Assembly: GCA_017694735.1 (NCBI GenBank)
Contig: JADIMN010000035.1
Coordinates: 1 to 13,881 of the forward strand
DNA: 13,881 nucleotides
From: Candidatus Alectryobacillus merdavium
GTDB taxonomy: Bacteria > Bacillota_I > Bacilli_A > RFN20 > CAG-826
Reading direction: 5' to 3'
Shown: positions 1 through 6,015 of the stretch, one piece after another
How the letters are laid out: each line of letters begins with the position of its first letter
Position numbering within the stretch: the stretch's first letter is position 1
Made by a program: the position numbers and the translations under genes
The notes under the pieces: generated by a model
Told to the model about the DNA's origin: nothing
The model's input: only the letters and a program-made list of their open reading frames with translations
Database searches by the model: none

Positions 1-2
1 AT

Positions 3-31
3 TTGAATATATAATACATTAGTGATAAAAT
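3..31 (+). promoter_or_regulatory. Sigma-A-type promoter of the Trx-like gene
   Basis: A -35 box TTGAAT (3-8), a 17-nt spacer and a -10 box TAAAAT (26-31) preceded by TGa, an extended -10. The predicted start of transcription is near 38, leaving a leader of about 48 nt before the ATG at 87. Seen by eye only; the region is A+T-rich, but box spacing and the TG extension are good. Confidence 0.6.
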
Positions 32-70
32 AATTAACGATTTTCAAAACGATTTATAAATTTTATTAGA

Positions 71-78
71 AGTGAGGG
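71..78 (+). promoter_or_regulatory. Ribosome binding site that decides the start of the Trx-like gene
   Basis: AGTGAGGG lies 8 nt before the ATG at 87. A GTG at 72 is in frame but is part of this Shine-Dalgarno sequence, so it is unlikely to be the start. The same AGTGAGG string precedes the CYTH gene (6001-6007), which supports its role as a ribosome binding site. Confidence 0.75.
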
Positions 79-86
79 AAATAAAC

Positions 87-935
87 ATGTTAAAAAAACT
101 AGCTACACCATTTGTTAAATTCTGGGGATGGTTAAAAGAAACCGCATGGATTCAACCTTTATTAATAGTTGGCGTTGTATTTGCAATTATATTTTCAATA
201 TCTCCAATTGTACAAGCAATTAATGATGCTGGAAACGCAAGTGATCAAGCAATGGACTTCTTAAATCAATATAAATATTCACTTGAAGGAGTTTATGGAG
301 ATGAAGATACTTCAGATGCTGGAAATTTAATTGAAAATATCCAAAACGCTTCAGACGCTGCAACTGAAGAAGAAAGAAATCAAATTGTTGATAAATTACC
401 AGGTGAAAGATTTTTCTTAATTTTTGCTGAAAATGATTGTGCAGCTTGTGAAACAGTTGCTAATGGATTAGAAGTTTTAAGAGATAGCTGGGGCTCAAGT
501 ACAAGCTATATTTCTAAAACAAATGGCGTTGCAGATAATTTAGATCTTGCAGTTGCTGTTATTGATATTAAAGAAGATATTGATATACCTGATGGAGAAA
601 ATCTTGATCCATTTGTTCAATTTGCTAGAACTCATGGACAATTCTTTGAAAATGTCGGTGGTGAAATTCAAAATACATTTTATTATGAAAATGGAAATAT
701 TGATTCTTCTACACTACAAACATTTACAGATGCTGCAAACGGAGAAACATTCCCAACTCCAACAGTATTATTAGTTGATTTTACTGGAACAAAAGCAGAC
801 ATTACTTATGGAGTTAGTGAACTTATGTTCTCAGTTCCTGGAAAAAACGGAAACTCTGGAGACGGTGCTGTTTCACTTACTTTAATGGATTGTTGGAACC
901 ACACTGGAGAATTTTCTAGCGATAGCAATGACTAA
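87..935 (+). CDS. Membrane-anchored thioredoxin-fold protein with CAAC motif
   Basis: This 282-residue protein has a short basic N-terminus, one membrane segment (about residues 22-44) and a long C-terminal domain that should face outside the cell. The domain shows thioredoxin-fold signs: a strand FFLIF followed by a CxxC motif (C118-A-A-C121), and later FPTPTVLLV, where P225 fits the cis-proline next to the active site. CxxC and cis-Pro lie about 107 residues apart, much more than in plain thioredoxin and closer to the helical-insertion layout of DsbA-like proteins. A further Cys (C269) lies near the end. A thiol-disulfide oxidoreductase or disulfide-handling role at the membrane is inferred; no specific family is recognised. 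The gene stands alone, with its own promoter and a terminator overlapping its stop codon. An in-frame GTG at 72 is rejected because it lies in the Shine-Dalgarno sequence. Confidence 0.7.
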   Translation: MLKKLATPFVKFWGWLKETAWIQPLLIVGVVFAIIFSISPIVQAINDAGNASDQAMDFLNQYKYSLEGVYGDEDTSDAGNLIENIQNASDAATEEERNQIVDKLPGERFFLIFAENDCAACETVANGLEVLRDSWGSSTSYISKTNGVADNLDLAVAVIDIKEDIDIPDGENLDPFVQFARTHGQFFENVGGEIQNTFYYENGNIDSSTLQTFTDAANGETFPTPTVLLVDFTGTKADITYGVSELMFSVPGKNGNSGDGAVSLTLMDCWNHTGEFSSDSND

Positions 936-958
936 TTTTTAAAAATTAGTCTTTTTTT
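930..958 (+). terminator. Intrinsic terminator overlapping the stop codon of the Trx-like gene
   Basis: A perfect 22-nt palindrome (930-951, arms GACTAATTTTT and AAAAATTAGTC) is followed by seven T (952-958). The TAA stop (933-935) lies in the left arm of the hairpin. Confidence 0.85.
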
Positions 959-967
959 ATATATAAT
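939..967 (+). promoter_or_regulatory. Possible promoter of the PgeF-like gene
   Basis: TATAAT (962-967) with a weak -35 TTAAAA (939-944) at 17 nt. The -35 lies inside the preceding terminator. The predicted leader to the ATG at 992 is under 20 nt. Weak evidence because the whole gap is A/T. Confidence 0.35.
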
Positions 968-991
968 ATAAATATAAGAGAAAATATTACT

Positions 992-1735
992 ATGGGATAC
1001 TATAAAAATAACACACCATTCGATGATGAGATTGAAGTATTAACATCTACAAGACAAGATGGATTTTCAAGTGGTCCATATGAATCTTTTAATTTATCTT
1101 ATAATGTTGGAGATGATCCAAATCTTGTTTTACAAAATAGAGAAAAATTATGTAAGGACTTAAATATTGATCCTGCTAGTTTAATAATTCCAGAACAAAA
1201 AAATACTGATATTGTTTTAAAAATAAACGATATTCAAGATAATAGAATTTGTGATGCTTTATATACAAATAATAAAGATTTAGTATTAAGTATTATTCAT
1301 AGTGATTGTGCACCAATATTTTTATATGCTAAAGATAAACAAATTATTGCTGCTATTCATAGCGCAATAAATGGATCTTTTTTACAAATTGTAAAAAAGA
1401 CAGTTAAAACTTTAATTACAAAAGAGGGAGTTGATCCTAAATCAATTTATGTAATATATGGTCCTGGAGTTTTATTCTCACATATTATAGTAGATGAAAA
1501 AATAAGAGAAAAAGCAGAAAAACTAGGATATCTAAATTGTATTAAACAAACTTTTGATAATTTATATTTAGATGTAAATCTCTTAAACTATATGCAATTA
1601 AGAGAAATGGGAGTTCCAAGTAAAAATATCATATTAAATAAATATGATACATATGAAAATGCTAACTTATTCTTCTCTTCAATGAGAAATAATACAACTG
1701 GTAGAATGATTAGCTTAATTAAATTTAAAAAATAA
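992..1735 (+). CDS. Divergent PgeF/YlmD-type (multicopper polyphenol oxidase fold) protein
   Basis: A 247-residue protein of the YfiH/YlmD/LACC1 family, whose members act as purine nucleoside phosphorylase/deaminase-like enzymes or as the peptidoglycan-editing factor PgeF. Family landmarks run in order: STRQDGFS-PYESFNL near 19-35, GDDPN (40-44), a SDCAP motif with the conserved Cys (C106), AAIH with the conserved His (H123), GPG, and the C-terminal TTGRMISLI. Length is normal. Two core elements are changed: the usual Q-V-H-G segment reads Q-K-N-T (residues 69-72), so the first metal-ligand His is replaced, and the HAGWRG loop reads HSAING. The enzyme may be inactive or altered; this is inference from recalled family sequence. 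Its stop codon abuts that of rsmD on the other strand. The ATG has only a weak AAGAG upstream. Confidence 0.8.
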   Translation: MGYYKNNTPFDDEIEVLTSTRQDGFSSGPYESFNLSYNVGDDPNLVLQNREKLCKDLNIDPASLIIPEQKNTDIVLKINDIQDNRICDALYTNNKDLVLSIIHSDCAPIFLYAKDKQIIAAIHSAINGSFLQIVKKTVKTLITKEGVDPKSIYVIYGPGVLFSHIIVDEKIREKAEKLGYLNCIKQTFDNLYLDVNLLNYMQLREMGVPSKNIILNKYDTYENANLFFSSMRNNTTGRMISLIKFKK

Positions 1736-2284
1736 TTATGTTCTTAAGATATAAATTTTGCTATAACCATAAGAATAATATCTTATATCGCTAAATTTAT
1801 TTTCTATATCATTTAATTGTAATTGACTATTTGTTTCTAAAATAAATAGTCCTTTTTTATTTAATAAATTATTATCTAATATAAAATTTATACATTCCTT
1901 ATATATATCTAATCTATAAGGTGGATCTAAAAATATAATATCTAATTTAATGTCTTTTTCTTTTATATATTCTAATGCTTTTTTATAATCATAATTTAAT
2001 AATAAATAATTGTTTTCATTTAAATTTATGAGGTTCTTTTTTATTATTGAAGTACACTCTTTATCAATATCATTTAAATAACAAAATTTGCTGCCTCTTG
2101 ATAATGCTTCAATACTAAAAGCTCCACTTCCAGCAAATAAATCAAGAACGATACTATCTTTTACTTCGTTTTTAATAGCAGAAAAAATAGCTTCTCTAAC
2201 TCTAGCCTTTGTTGGTAGAGTTTTTTCACTTGGAGGAGTTAATAAATTCCTATTTTTATATTTTCCTGCAATTACCTTAATCAT
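1736..2284 (-). CDS. rsmD: 16S rRNA (guanine(966)-N2)-methyltransferase RsmD
   Basis: RsmD methylates N2 of G966 (E. coli numbering) in 16S rRNA using S-adenosylmethionine, during 30S assembly. The 182-residue protein begins with the typical IAGKYKNRNL and PTKARVREAIF segments. It carries SAM motif I (LDLFAGSGAFSIEALSRG, about 47-64) and the catalytic DPPY motif of N-methyltransferases (120-123). Length fits the family. It is translationally coupled to the ylbF-like gene upstream: the ATG overlaps that gene's TGA as ATGA (2281-2284). In B. subtilis ylbF and rsmD (ylbH) are near neighbours followed by coaD; here coaD and ylbG are absent from the spot. No hairpin terminator is visible before the convergent PgeF-like gene. 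Confidence 0.93.
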   Translation of the reverse strand: MIKVIAGKYKNRNLLTPPSEKTLPTKARVREAIFSAIKNEVKDSIVLDLFAGSGAFSIEALSRGSKFCYLNDIDKECTSIIKKNLINLNENNYLLLNYDYKKALEYIKEKDIKLDIIFLDPPYRLDIYKECINFILDNNLLNKKGLFILETNSQLQLNDIENKFSDIRYYSYGYSKIYILRT

Positions 2285-2634
2285 TTTTCAATCTTCTTAT
2301 CAAATATATAAATTAAATTTTCATTAATAAAGTCATACAATTCCTTAATATTTTTGTAATATTCTTGGTATTTTTTAACTATATCTATGTTATAAAATTC
2401 CTCTCTTAGCTTTAAATAATTATTTTGTTTAATTTCTAATATATTTTTATCACAATCTAGATTTTTAGATAAGACTTCGTATTCTTTTTTAGCGTTGTTT
2501 AATTCAATATATTTACTTTTAACTTCTTCATCATTATTTAATAGCTCATTATACTTCTTTAAAAGCTTATATTCTTCACTATTAATTATCTTTTCTTTTA
2601 GATTTATTACTTTAATATATAAGTCATTTTCCAT
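2281..2634 (-). CDS. YlbF-family protein (Y-complex/RicF-like)
   Basis: A 117-residue, highly charged and mostly helical protein. Its pattern, paired helices with NSEEYKLLKKYNELLNNDEEVKSKY and a long second coiled segment, fits the YlbF/YmcA family. In B. subtilis YlbF (RicF) joins YmcA and YaaT in a complex that assists RNase Y in mRNA maturation and affects competence and sporulation. Family assignment rests on helical pattern and on its place just before rsmD, as in B. subtilis. Only one Cys is present (LDCDKN), so the Cys set that binds Fe-S in the Bacillus complex is not seen. I start it at ATG 2634; an in-frame TTG at 2661 would add nine residues, has no ribosome binding site, and lies in promoter-like sequence. 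It ends in an ATGA overlap with rsmD. Confidence 0.7.
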   Translation of the reverse strand: MENDLYIKVINLKEKIINSEEYKLLKKYNELLNNDEEVKSKYIELNNAKKEYEVLSKNLDCDKNILEIKQNNYLKLREEFYNIDIVKKYQEYYKNIKELYDFINENLIYIFDKKIEK

Positions 2635-2641
2635 ATTAAAT

Positions 2642-2650
2642 ATATTAGCA
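2642..2650 (-). promoter_or_regulatory. Possible extended -10 of the ylbF-rsmD pair
   Basis: On the minus strand TGcTAATAT (2650-2642) forms an extended -10 just 7 nt before the ATG at 2634, with no Shine-Dalgarno sequence and no good -35. If used, the mRNA would be leaderless. Confidence 0.3.
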
Positions 2651-2654
2651 TATA

Positions 2655-2684
2655 TATACAAAAATTATATTTTAATATTATAAT
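2655..2684 (+). promoter_or_regulatory. Promoter of def, predicting a leaderless mRNA
   Basis: TATAAT (2679-2684) with a weak -35 TATACA (2655-2660) at 18 nt. Only 9 nt separate the -10 box from the ATG at 2694, and no Shine-Dalgarno sequence fits in that gap, so transcription should begin at or within about 3 nt of the start codon. Confidence 0.5.
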
Positions 2685-2693
2685 ATTATTGAC

Positions 2694-3260
2694 ATGGAAA
2701 AATTATTCAAAATAGTTAAAGATAGTAAAAAGTCTTTAAGAGAGAAATCTAAACCTGTTTTATTACCGCTCAGCGATGAAATTAAGAATTTAGGTTTAGA
2801 TATGTTAAATTATTTAAAACTTTCTCAAGATGAGAACTTTTTAAAAGCACATCCAAATGTTAGATCTGGAGTTGGTCTTGCTGCTCCTCAAATTGGAAAA
2901 AATATACAACTAATTGCAATTAGTATTGAATATTTAAATTCTAGTAACAAATCTATAAAAGAAGATTTAGTCTTAGTTAATCCTAAAATTATCGAAGAAA
3001 GTGCTAAAAAATGTTATTTATCTTCTGGAGAAGGTTGTTTATCCGTTGATAAACCACATCAAGGTTATGTTTATAGAAGTTATAAAATCAAAGTTAAAGC
3101 TTTTTCATTATTAGATAATAAAGAAGTTGAATTCATTGCAACTGGCTATAAAGCAATTGTTTTACAACACGAAATAGATCATTTAAATGGAATTTTATTT
3201 TATGATAGAATCAATGTTTTTAATCCATTTAATAAATTAGCTGATAGTATTGAATTATAA
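2694..3260 (+). CDS. def: Peptide deformylase (type 2)
   Basis: Removes the N-formyl group from the initiator methionine of new proteins, in the cytoplasm at the ribosome exit. All three family motifs are present: GVGLAAPQ (59-66), EGCLS (113-117) whose Cys is a metal ligand, and HEIDH (159-163) with the two His ligands and the catalytic Glu. The 188-residue length and the insert between motifs I and II match the longer type 2 enzymes of Gram-positive bacteria. The ATG at 2694 is the only suitable Met, since the conserved REKSKPV region follows at once. No Shine-Dalgarno sequence precedes it and a TATAAT lies only 9 nt away, suggesting a leaderless message. It precedes rnjA; in B. subtilis defB also lies close to rnjA. 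Confidence 0.96.
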   Translation: MEKLFKIVKDSKKSLREKSKPVLLPLSDEIKNLGLDMLNYLKLSQDENFLKAHPNVRSGVGLAAPQIGKNIQLIAISIEYLNSSNKSIKEDLVLVNPKIIEESAKKCYLSSGEGCLSVDKPHQGYVYRSYKIKVKAFSLLDNKEVEFIATGYKAIVLQHEIDHLNGILFYDRINVFNPFNKLADSIEL

Positions 3261-3278
3261 AATACTAACTTATATAAT
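3250..3278 (+). promoter_or_regulatory. Promoter of rnjA-maf
   Basis: TTGAAT (3250-3255), a 17-nt spacer and TATAAT (3273-3278). The -35 lies within the last codons of def. Predicted start near 3285 gives a 5' leader of about 44 nt to the ATG at 3329. No terminator is visible between def and rnjA, so read-through from def is also possible. Confidence 0.6.
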
Positions 3279-3328
3279 AAAAAGCGTAATTTTTTGATAT
3301 AAATAATTTAGAATTGGAGTTATTAATT

Positions 3329-5014
3329 ATGGAAAGAAGTTTAATGGCCCCACCAATTAAAATATATGCATTAGGTGGACTTGGCGAAGTCGGAAAAAAT
3401 ACATATGTAGTAGAATCTGATAGAACAATACTTATTGTTGATGCTGGAGTAAAATTTCCTACTGAAAATTTAGTTGGAGTTGATTATGTTGTACCAGATT
3501 ACACTCAATTAAAAGATAATCAATCAAAAATTAGAGGTTTAGTAATTACTCATGGTCATGAAGACCATATTGGAGGAATTCCATTTTTAGTACAAACGGT
3601 AAATATTCCAGTAATTTATGCTTCTAGACTTGCTGCAGCATTAATTAGAAATAAATTAGAAGAACATAGAATTAGAGAAAAAATTAAAATAATTGAATTT
3701 GATGAAGATGTTTCTCTTTCGATAGGAGAATTTGCTGTTTCATTTTTTAGAGTAACTCACTCAATTCCAGATAGTTTTGGCATTGTTATTGACACTCCTG
3801 CTGGAAGAATTGTAACAACTGGAGACTTTAAAATTGACCTTACTCCAGTCGGACCAGATATTAATTTAAGAAAAATTGCAAGAATTGGTGAACAAGGTGT
3901 TGATTTATTATTAAGTGATTCAACTAATGCTGCTTTAGAAGGATATACACCAAGTGAAAAAAATGTTGTTAATTCAATTCATGAAATATTTTCAAGTTCT
4001 GTTTCAAGACTAATTTTTACTACATTCTCTTCTAATATTTCAAGAATTCAACAAGTTGTTGATGCTGCATTAAAATTTAAAAGAAAAGTTTGTGTTATTG
4101 GAAGAAGTATGGAATCTGCTGTAGATTTAGCAAGAAAAATTGGTTATATTAAAGCTCCAGATTCAACTTTTATTGATACAAATGATATTGCTAAATTACC
4201 TTTTGATCAAATTTTGATTTTATGTACTGGTTCTCAAGGCGAGCAAATGGCAGCTTTAAATAGAATTGCTAGAGGCGAGGTTAAAAATTTAAGAATTTTC
4301 CCTGGCGATACAATTGTATTTTCATGTAATCCAATTCCAGGAAATACACTTACCGTTAATAAATTAATTAATCTTTTAACTAGACTTGGAGCAAGTGTTT
4401 TAACCACTACTCAATACCCAAGTATCCACTCCTCTGGTCACCCATCAAAACAAGAATTAAGATTAATGTTAAAACTATTAACTCCAAAATATTTTATGCC
4501 AGCACATGGTGAGTATTATATGTTGAAATCTCATGCTGATATTGCAGTTAGTTTAGGTATTCCAAAAGAAAATACTTTTATCTTAACAAACGGAGATACT
4601 TTAATTCTTCAAAATCATAGAATTAGAGAAGGTGAAAAAGTTCAAGCTGATGATATCTTTATTGATGGAAATGATATTGGAGGCATTTCTACTGCAATTA
4701 TTAGAGATAGACAAATATTAAAAGATGATGGATTTGTTGGAGTTATTGTCGCAATTGACGCTAAAAACAATAAAATATTATTAAATCCATTAATTAAAAC
4801 AATTGGTTTTGTTGCAGAAGGTAGCTATAAAGATCACTTAATGAGACATGCTTCAACTTATGTAAAAGAAGCATTAGAAGAATTAATGCAAACAAATAAA
4901 GTTACTTTTGCAGACTTAAAAAATACAATAAAGAGTGTTGTTTCTAAATATTTCACTAGAAAAACTCAAAGATCACCAATGATAATTCCTGTAATTATTA
5001 ATAAAACTGTATGA
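3329..5014 (+). CDS. rnjA: Ribonuclease J1
   Basis: RNase J is a zinc-dependent 5'-3' exonuclease and endonuclease of the metallo-beta-lactamase/beta-CASP family, central to mRNA decay and rRNA maturation in Bacilli. The 561-residue protein has ALGGLGEVGKNTY near its start, the metal motif HGHEDH with H75, H77, D79 and H80, then SFFRVTHSIPDSFG, TGDFK and LLSDSTN. The beta-CASP part has GRSMESA, CTGSQGEQMAALNRIA, SGHPSKQE and PAHGEYYM, and the C-terminal domain ends KTQRSPMIIPVI. Residue order follows B. subtilis RnjA throughout. The start is ATG 3329, with GGAG at 3316-3319; the in-frame TTG at 3314 overlaps that ribosome binding site and is rejected. The next gene, maf, overlaps by ATGA. The small RNA polymerase subunit gene (rpoY) that lies beside rnjA in B. 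subtilis is not present here. Confidence 0.96.
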   Translation: MERSLMAPPIKIYALGGLGEVGKNTYVVESDRTILIVDAGVKFPTENLVGVDYVVPDYTQLKDNQSKIRGLVITHGHEDHIGGIPFLVQTVNIPVIYASRLAAALIRNKLEEHRIREKIKIIEFDEDVSLSIGEFAVSFFRVTHSIPDSFGIVIDTPAGRIVTTGDFKIDLTPVGPDINLRKIARIGEQGVDLLLSDSTNAALEGYTPSEKNVVNSIHEIFSSSVSRLIFTTFSSNISRIQQVVDAALKFKRKVCVIGRSMESAVDLARKIGYIKAPDSTFIDTNDIAKLPFDQILILCTGSQGEQMAALNRIARGEVKNLRIFPGDTIVFSCNPIPGNTLTVNKLINLLTRLGASVLTTTQYPSIHSSGHPSKQELRLMLKLLTPKYFMPAHGEYYMLKSHADIAVSLGIPKENTFILTNGDTLILQNHRIREGEKVQADDIFIDGNDIGGISTAIIRDRQILKDDGFVGVIVAIDAKNNKILLNPLIKTIGFVAEGSYKDHLMRHASTYVKEALEELMQTNKVTFADLKNTIKSVVSKYFTRKTQRSPMIIPVIINKTV

Positions 5015-5574
5015 TAATTTTAGCTTCCACTTCTAAAAGAAGAATAAGATTAATTAAAAAAATAACTAGTAATTTTAAGTGTGAAAAACCTTTAATTGAT
5101 GAAGATAATTTTAATTATTTAAATAATTCTATTTTAAGTAAAGAATTATCTAAATTAAAAGCTTATTCAATTTTAAAAGATGAATATAAAAATGACTTGA
5201 TTATTTCTGCTGATACAGTTGTTATATATAAAAATAATATATTACATAAACCTAGAAATCGAATTGAAGCATTTAATACATTAAAAAAATTAAGTGGAAA
5301 TAAACATATTGTTCTAACTTCTTATACTTTATTATATAAAGATAAAGAAATAAATAATACTATCAAAACCTCAGTATTTTTTAAGAAACTAAGTGATGAA
5401 GAAATAAATAATTATTTAGATATGAACACTTATAAAGATAAAGCTGGTGGATATGGTATACAAAATAGAAAATATAAATTTGTAGATAAAATTATTGGCT
5501 CATATAATAATGTAGTTGGATTTCCAATAGAATATATTATTAAAGATATTAAAAAAATTGGGTATGGGATTTAA
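5011..5574 (+). CDS. maf: Maf-family nucleoside triphosphate pyrophosphatase
   Basis: Maf proteins hydrolyse non-canonical or excess nucleotides (dTTP, UTP and modified forms) to monophosphates; many members affect cell division when overproduced. The 187-residue protein shows the N-terminal ILASTSKRR loop (usual form ASxSPRR), the catalytic SADTVV with D68, KPRN, AGGYGIQ (145-151) and VVGFPIE (168-174). The DKAG-YGIQ element fits the dTTP/UTP type rather than the m7GTP type. The Pro of the first loop is replaced by Lys and the usual AGAYGIQG reads AGGYGIQN, so it is a somewhat divergent member. Translation is coupled to rnjA by ATGA at 5011-5014. The stop shares the TTAA at 5571-5574 with the convergent gene. 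Codon use is strongly A/T. Confidence 0.9.
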   Translation: MIILASTSKRRIRLIKKITSNFKCEKPLIDEDNFNYLNNSILSKELSKLKAYSILKDEYKNDLIISADTVVIYKNNILHKPRNRIEAFNTLKKLSGNKHIVLTSYTLLYKDKEINNTIKTSVFFKKLSDEEINNYLDMNTYKDKAGGYGIQNRKYKFVDKIIGSYNNVVGFPIEYIIKDIKKIGYGI

Positions 5575-5580
5575 ATTCCA
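5565..5580. repeat. Short palindrome around the shared stop codons of maf and the EIIB-like gene
   Basis: TGGGAT-TTAA-ATTCCA is a palindrome with one G/T mismatch, centred on the TTAA that supplies the TAA stop on each strand. There is no T-tract on either side, so it is not a convincing intrinsic terminator. Confidence 0.45.
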
Positions 5581-5954
5581 AATAAATCATCATACTCTTT
5601 TTTATTATCTTTAAAATATAAGAATACACTACTATCTTTTATTTCACTTTTCAAAAGAGAGAAATCTTTAAGCAAATCTAAATTAATTATTTTTATATCT
5701 CTTAAATATGCAATTAAATATTCTTCTTTATATTCAATTTTTATGACATTTTCTTCTCCACCTAAAGAAGAAAATAATATATCTCTTTTTTCTAATTTTT
5801 GATCTAAATTAAGTTTTTTAGCTTCTAAAGTTTTTTTAGTTAATCTTTTTTTAGAATCAATTATTGGCTTTACTATAATAAAAATAGTAACACCTATAAC
5901 AAATACAATTGTAATAATTGCAAATATAAGTCCAACATTATTTTCCATAAACAT
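5571..5954 (-). CDS. One-TM membrane protein with an EIIB-like domain lacking the phosphorylated Cys
   Basis: A 127-residue protein with one N-terminal membrane segment (about 7-29), a basic linker (about 33-56) and a small cytoplasmic domain. The domain begins ILFSSLGGEENV and ends with a strand SSVFLYF and helix NKKEYDDLFG. This recalls the glucose-type PTS EIIB fold, whose start is similar (ALGGKENI) and which has a phosphorylated Cys in a C-A-T-R-L-R segment. Here the matching stretch reads EYKEEYLIAYLR, with no Cys anywhere in the protein, so it cannot be a phosphocarrier; a degenerate, perhaps scaffolding or sensory, use of the fold is inferred. The likeness is by eye and uncertain. Two ATGs compete (5954 and 5948), neither with a Shine-Dalgarno sequence. 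It overlaps the end of maf by 4 nt. Confidence 0.7.
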   Translation of the reverse strand: MFMENNVGLIFAIITIVFVIGVTIFIIVKPIIDSKKRLTKKTLEAKKLNLDQKLEKRDILFSSLGGEENVIKIEYKEEYLIAYLRDIKIINLDLLKDFSLLKSEIKDSSVFLYFKDNKKEYDDLFGI

Positions 5955-5989
5955 ATCTATATTTTAGAGTAATTACTTTTAAAATACTA

Positions 5990-6007
5990 TATAATAATAA
6001 AGTGAGG
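5990..6007 (+). promoter_or_regulatory. -10 box and ribosome binding site of the CYTH gene
   Basis: TATAAT at 5990-5995 is followed by AGTGAGG (6001-6007), the ribosome binding site 8 nt before the ATG at 6016. No convincing -35 is seen. If transcription began 7 nt after this -10 the leader would cut into the Shine-Dalgarno sequence, so the true -10 may be TAAAAT at 5980-5985. Confidence 0.4.
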
Positions 6008-6015
6008 TAAATAAT

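Noticed and set aside
72..86. GTG start five codons upstream of the Trx-like ATG
   Set aside because: It lies in the AGTGAGGG ribosome binding site that serves the ATG at 87.
547..774. Small plus-strand reading frame inside the Trx-like gene
   Set aside because: A Leu/Ile-rich shadow in another frame of a well-supported gene, without a ribosome binding site.
2088..2683. Two plus-strand reading frames opposite rsmD and ylbF
   Set aside because: Both are antisense shadows of the minus-strand genes, low-complexity and without initiation signals.
3314..3328. TTG start for rnjA
   Set aside because: It overlaps the GGAG ribosome binding site for the ATG at 3329, and family alignment does not need the extra residues.
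3261..3328. Possible rpoY (epsilon subunit) gene beside rnjA, or a riboswitch
   Set aside because: Only 68 nt are available; they hold promoter and ribosome binding site but no open frame or stable hairpin.
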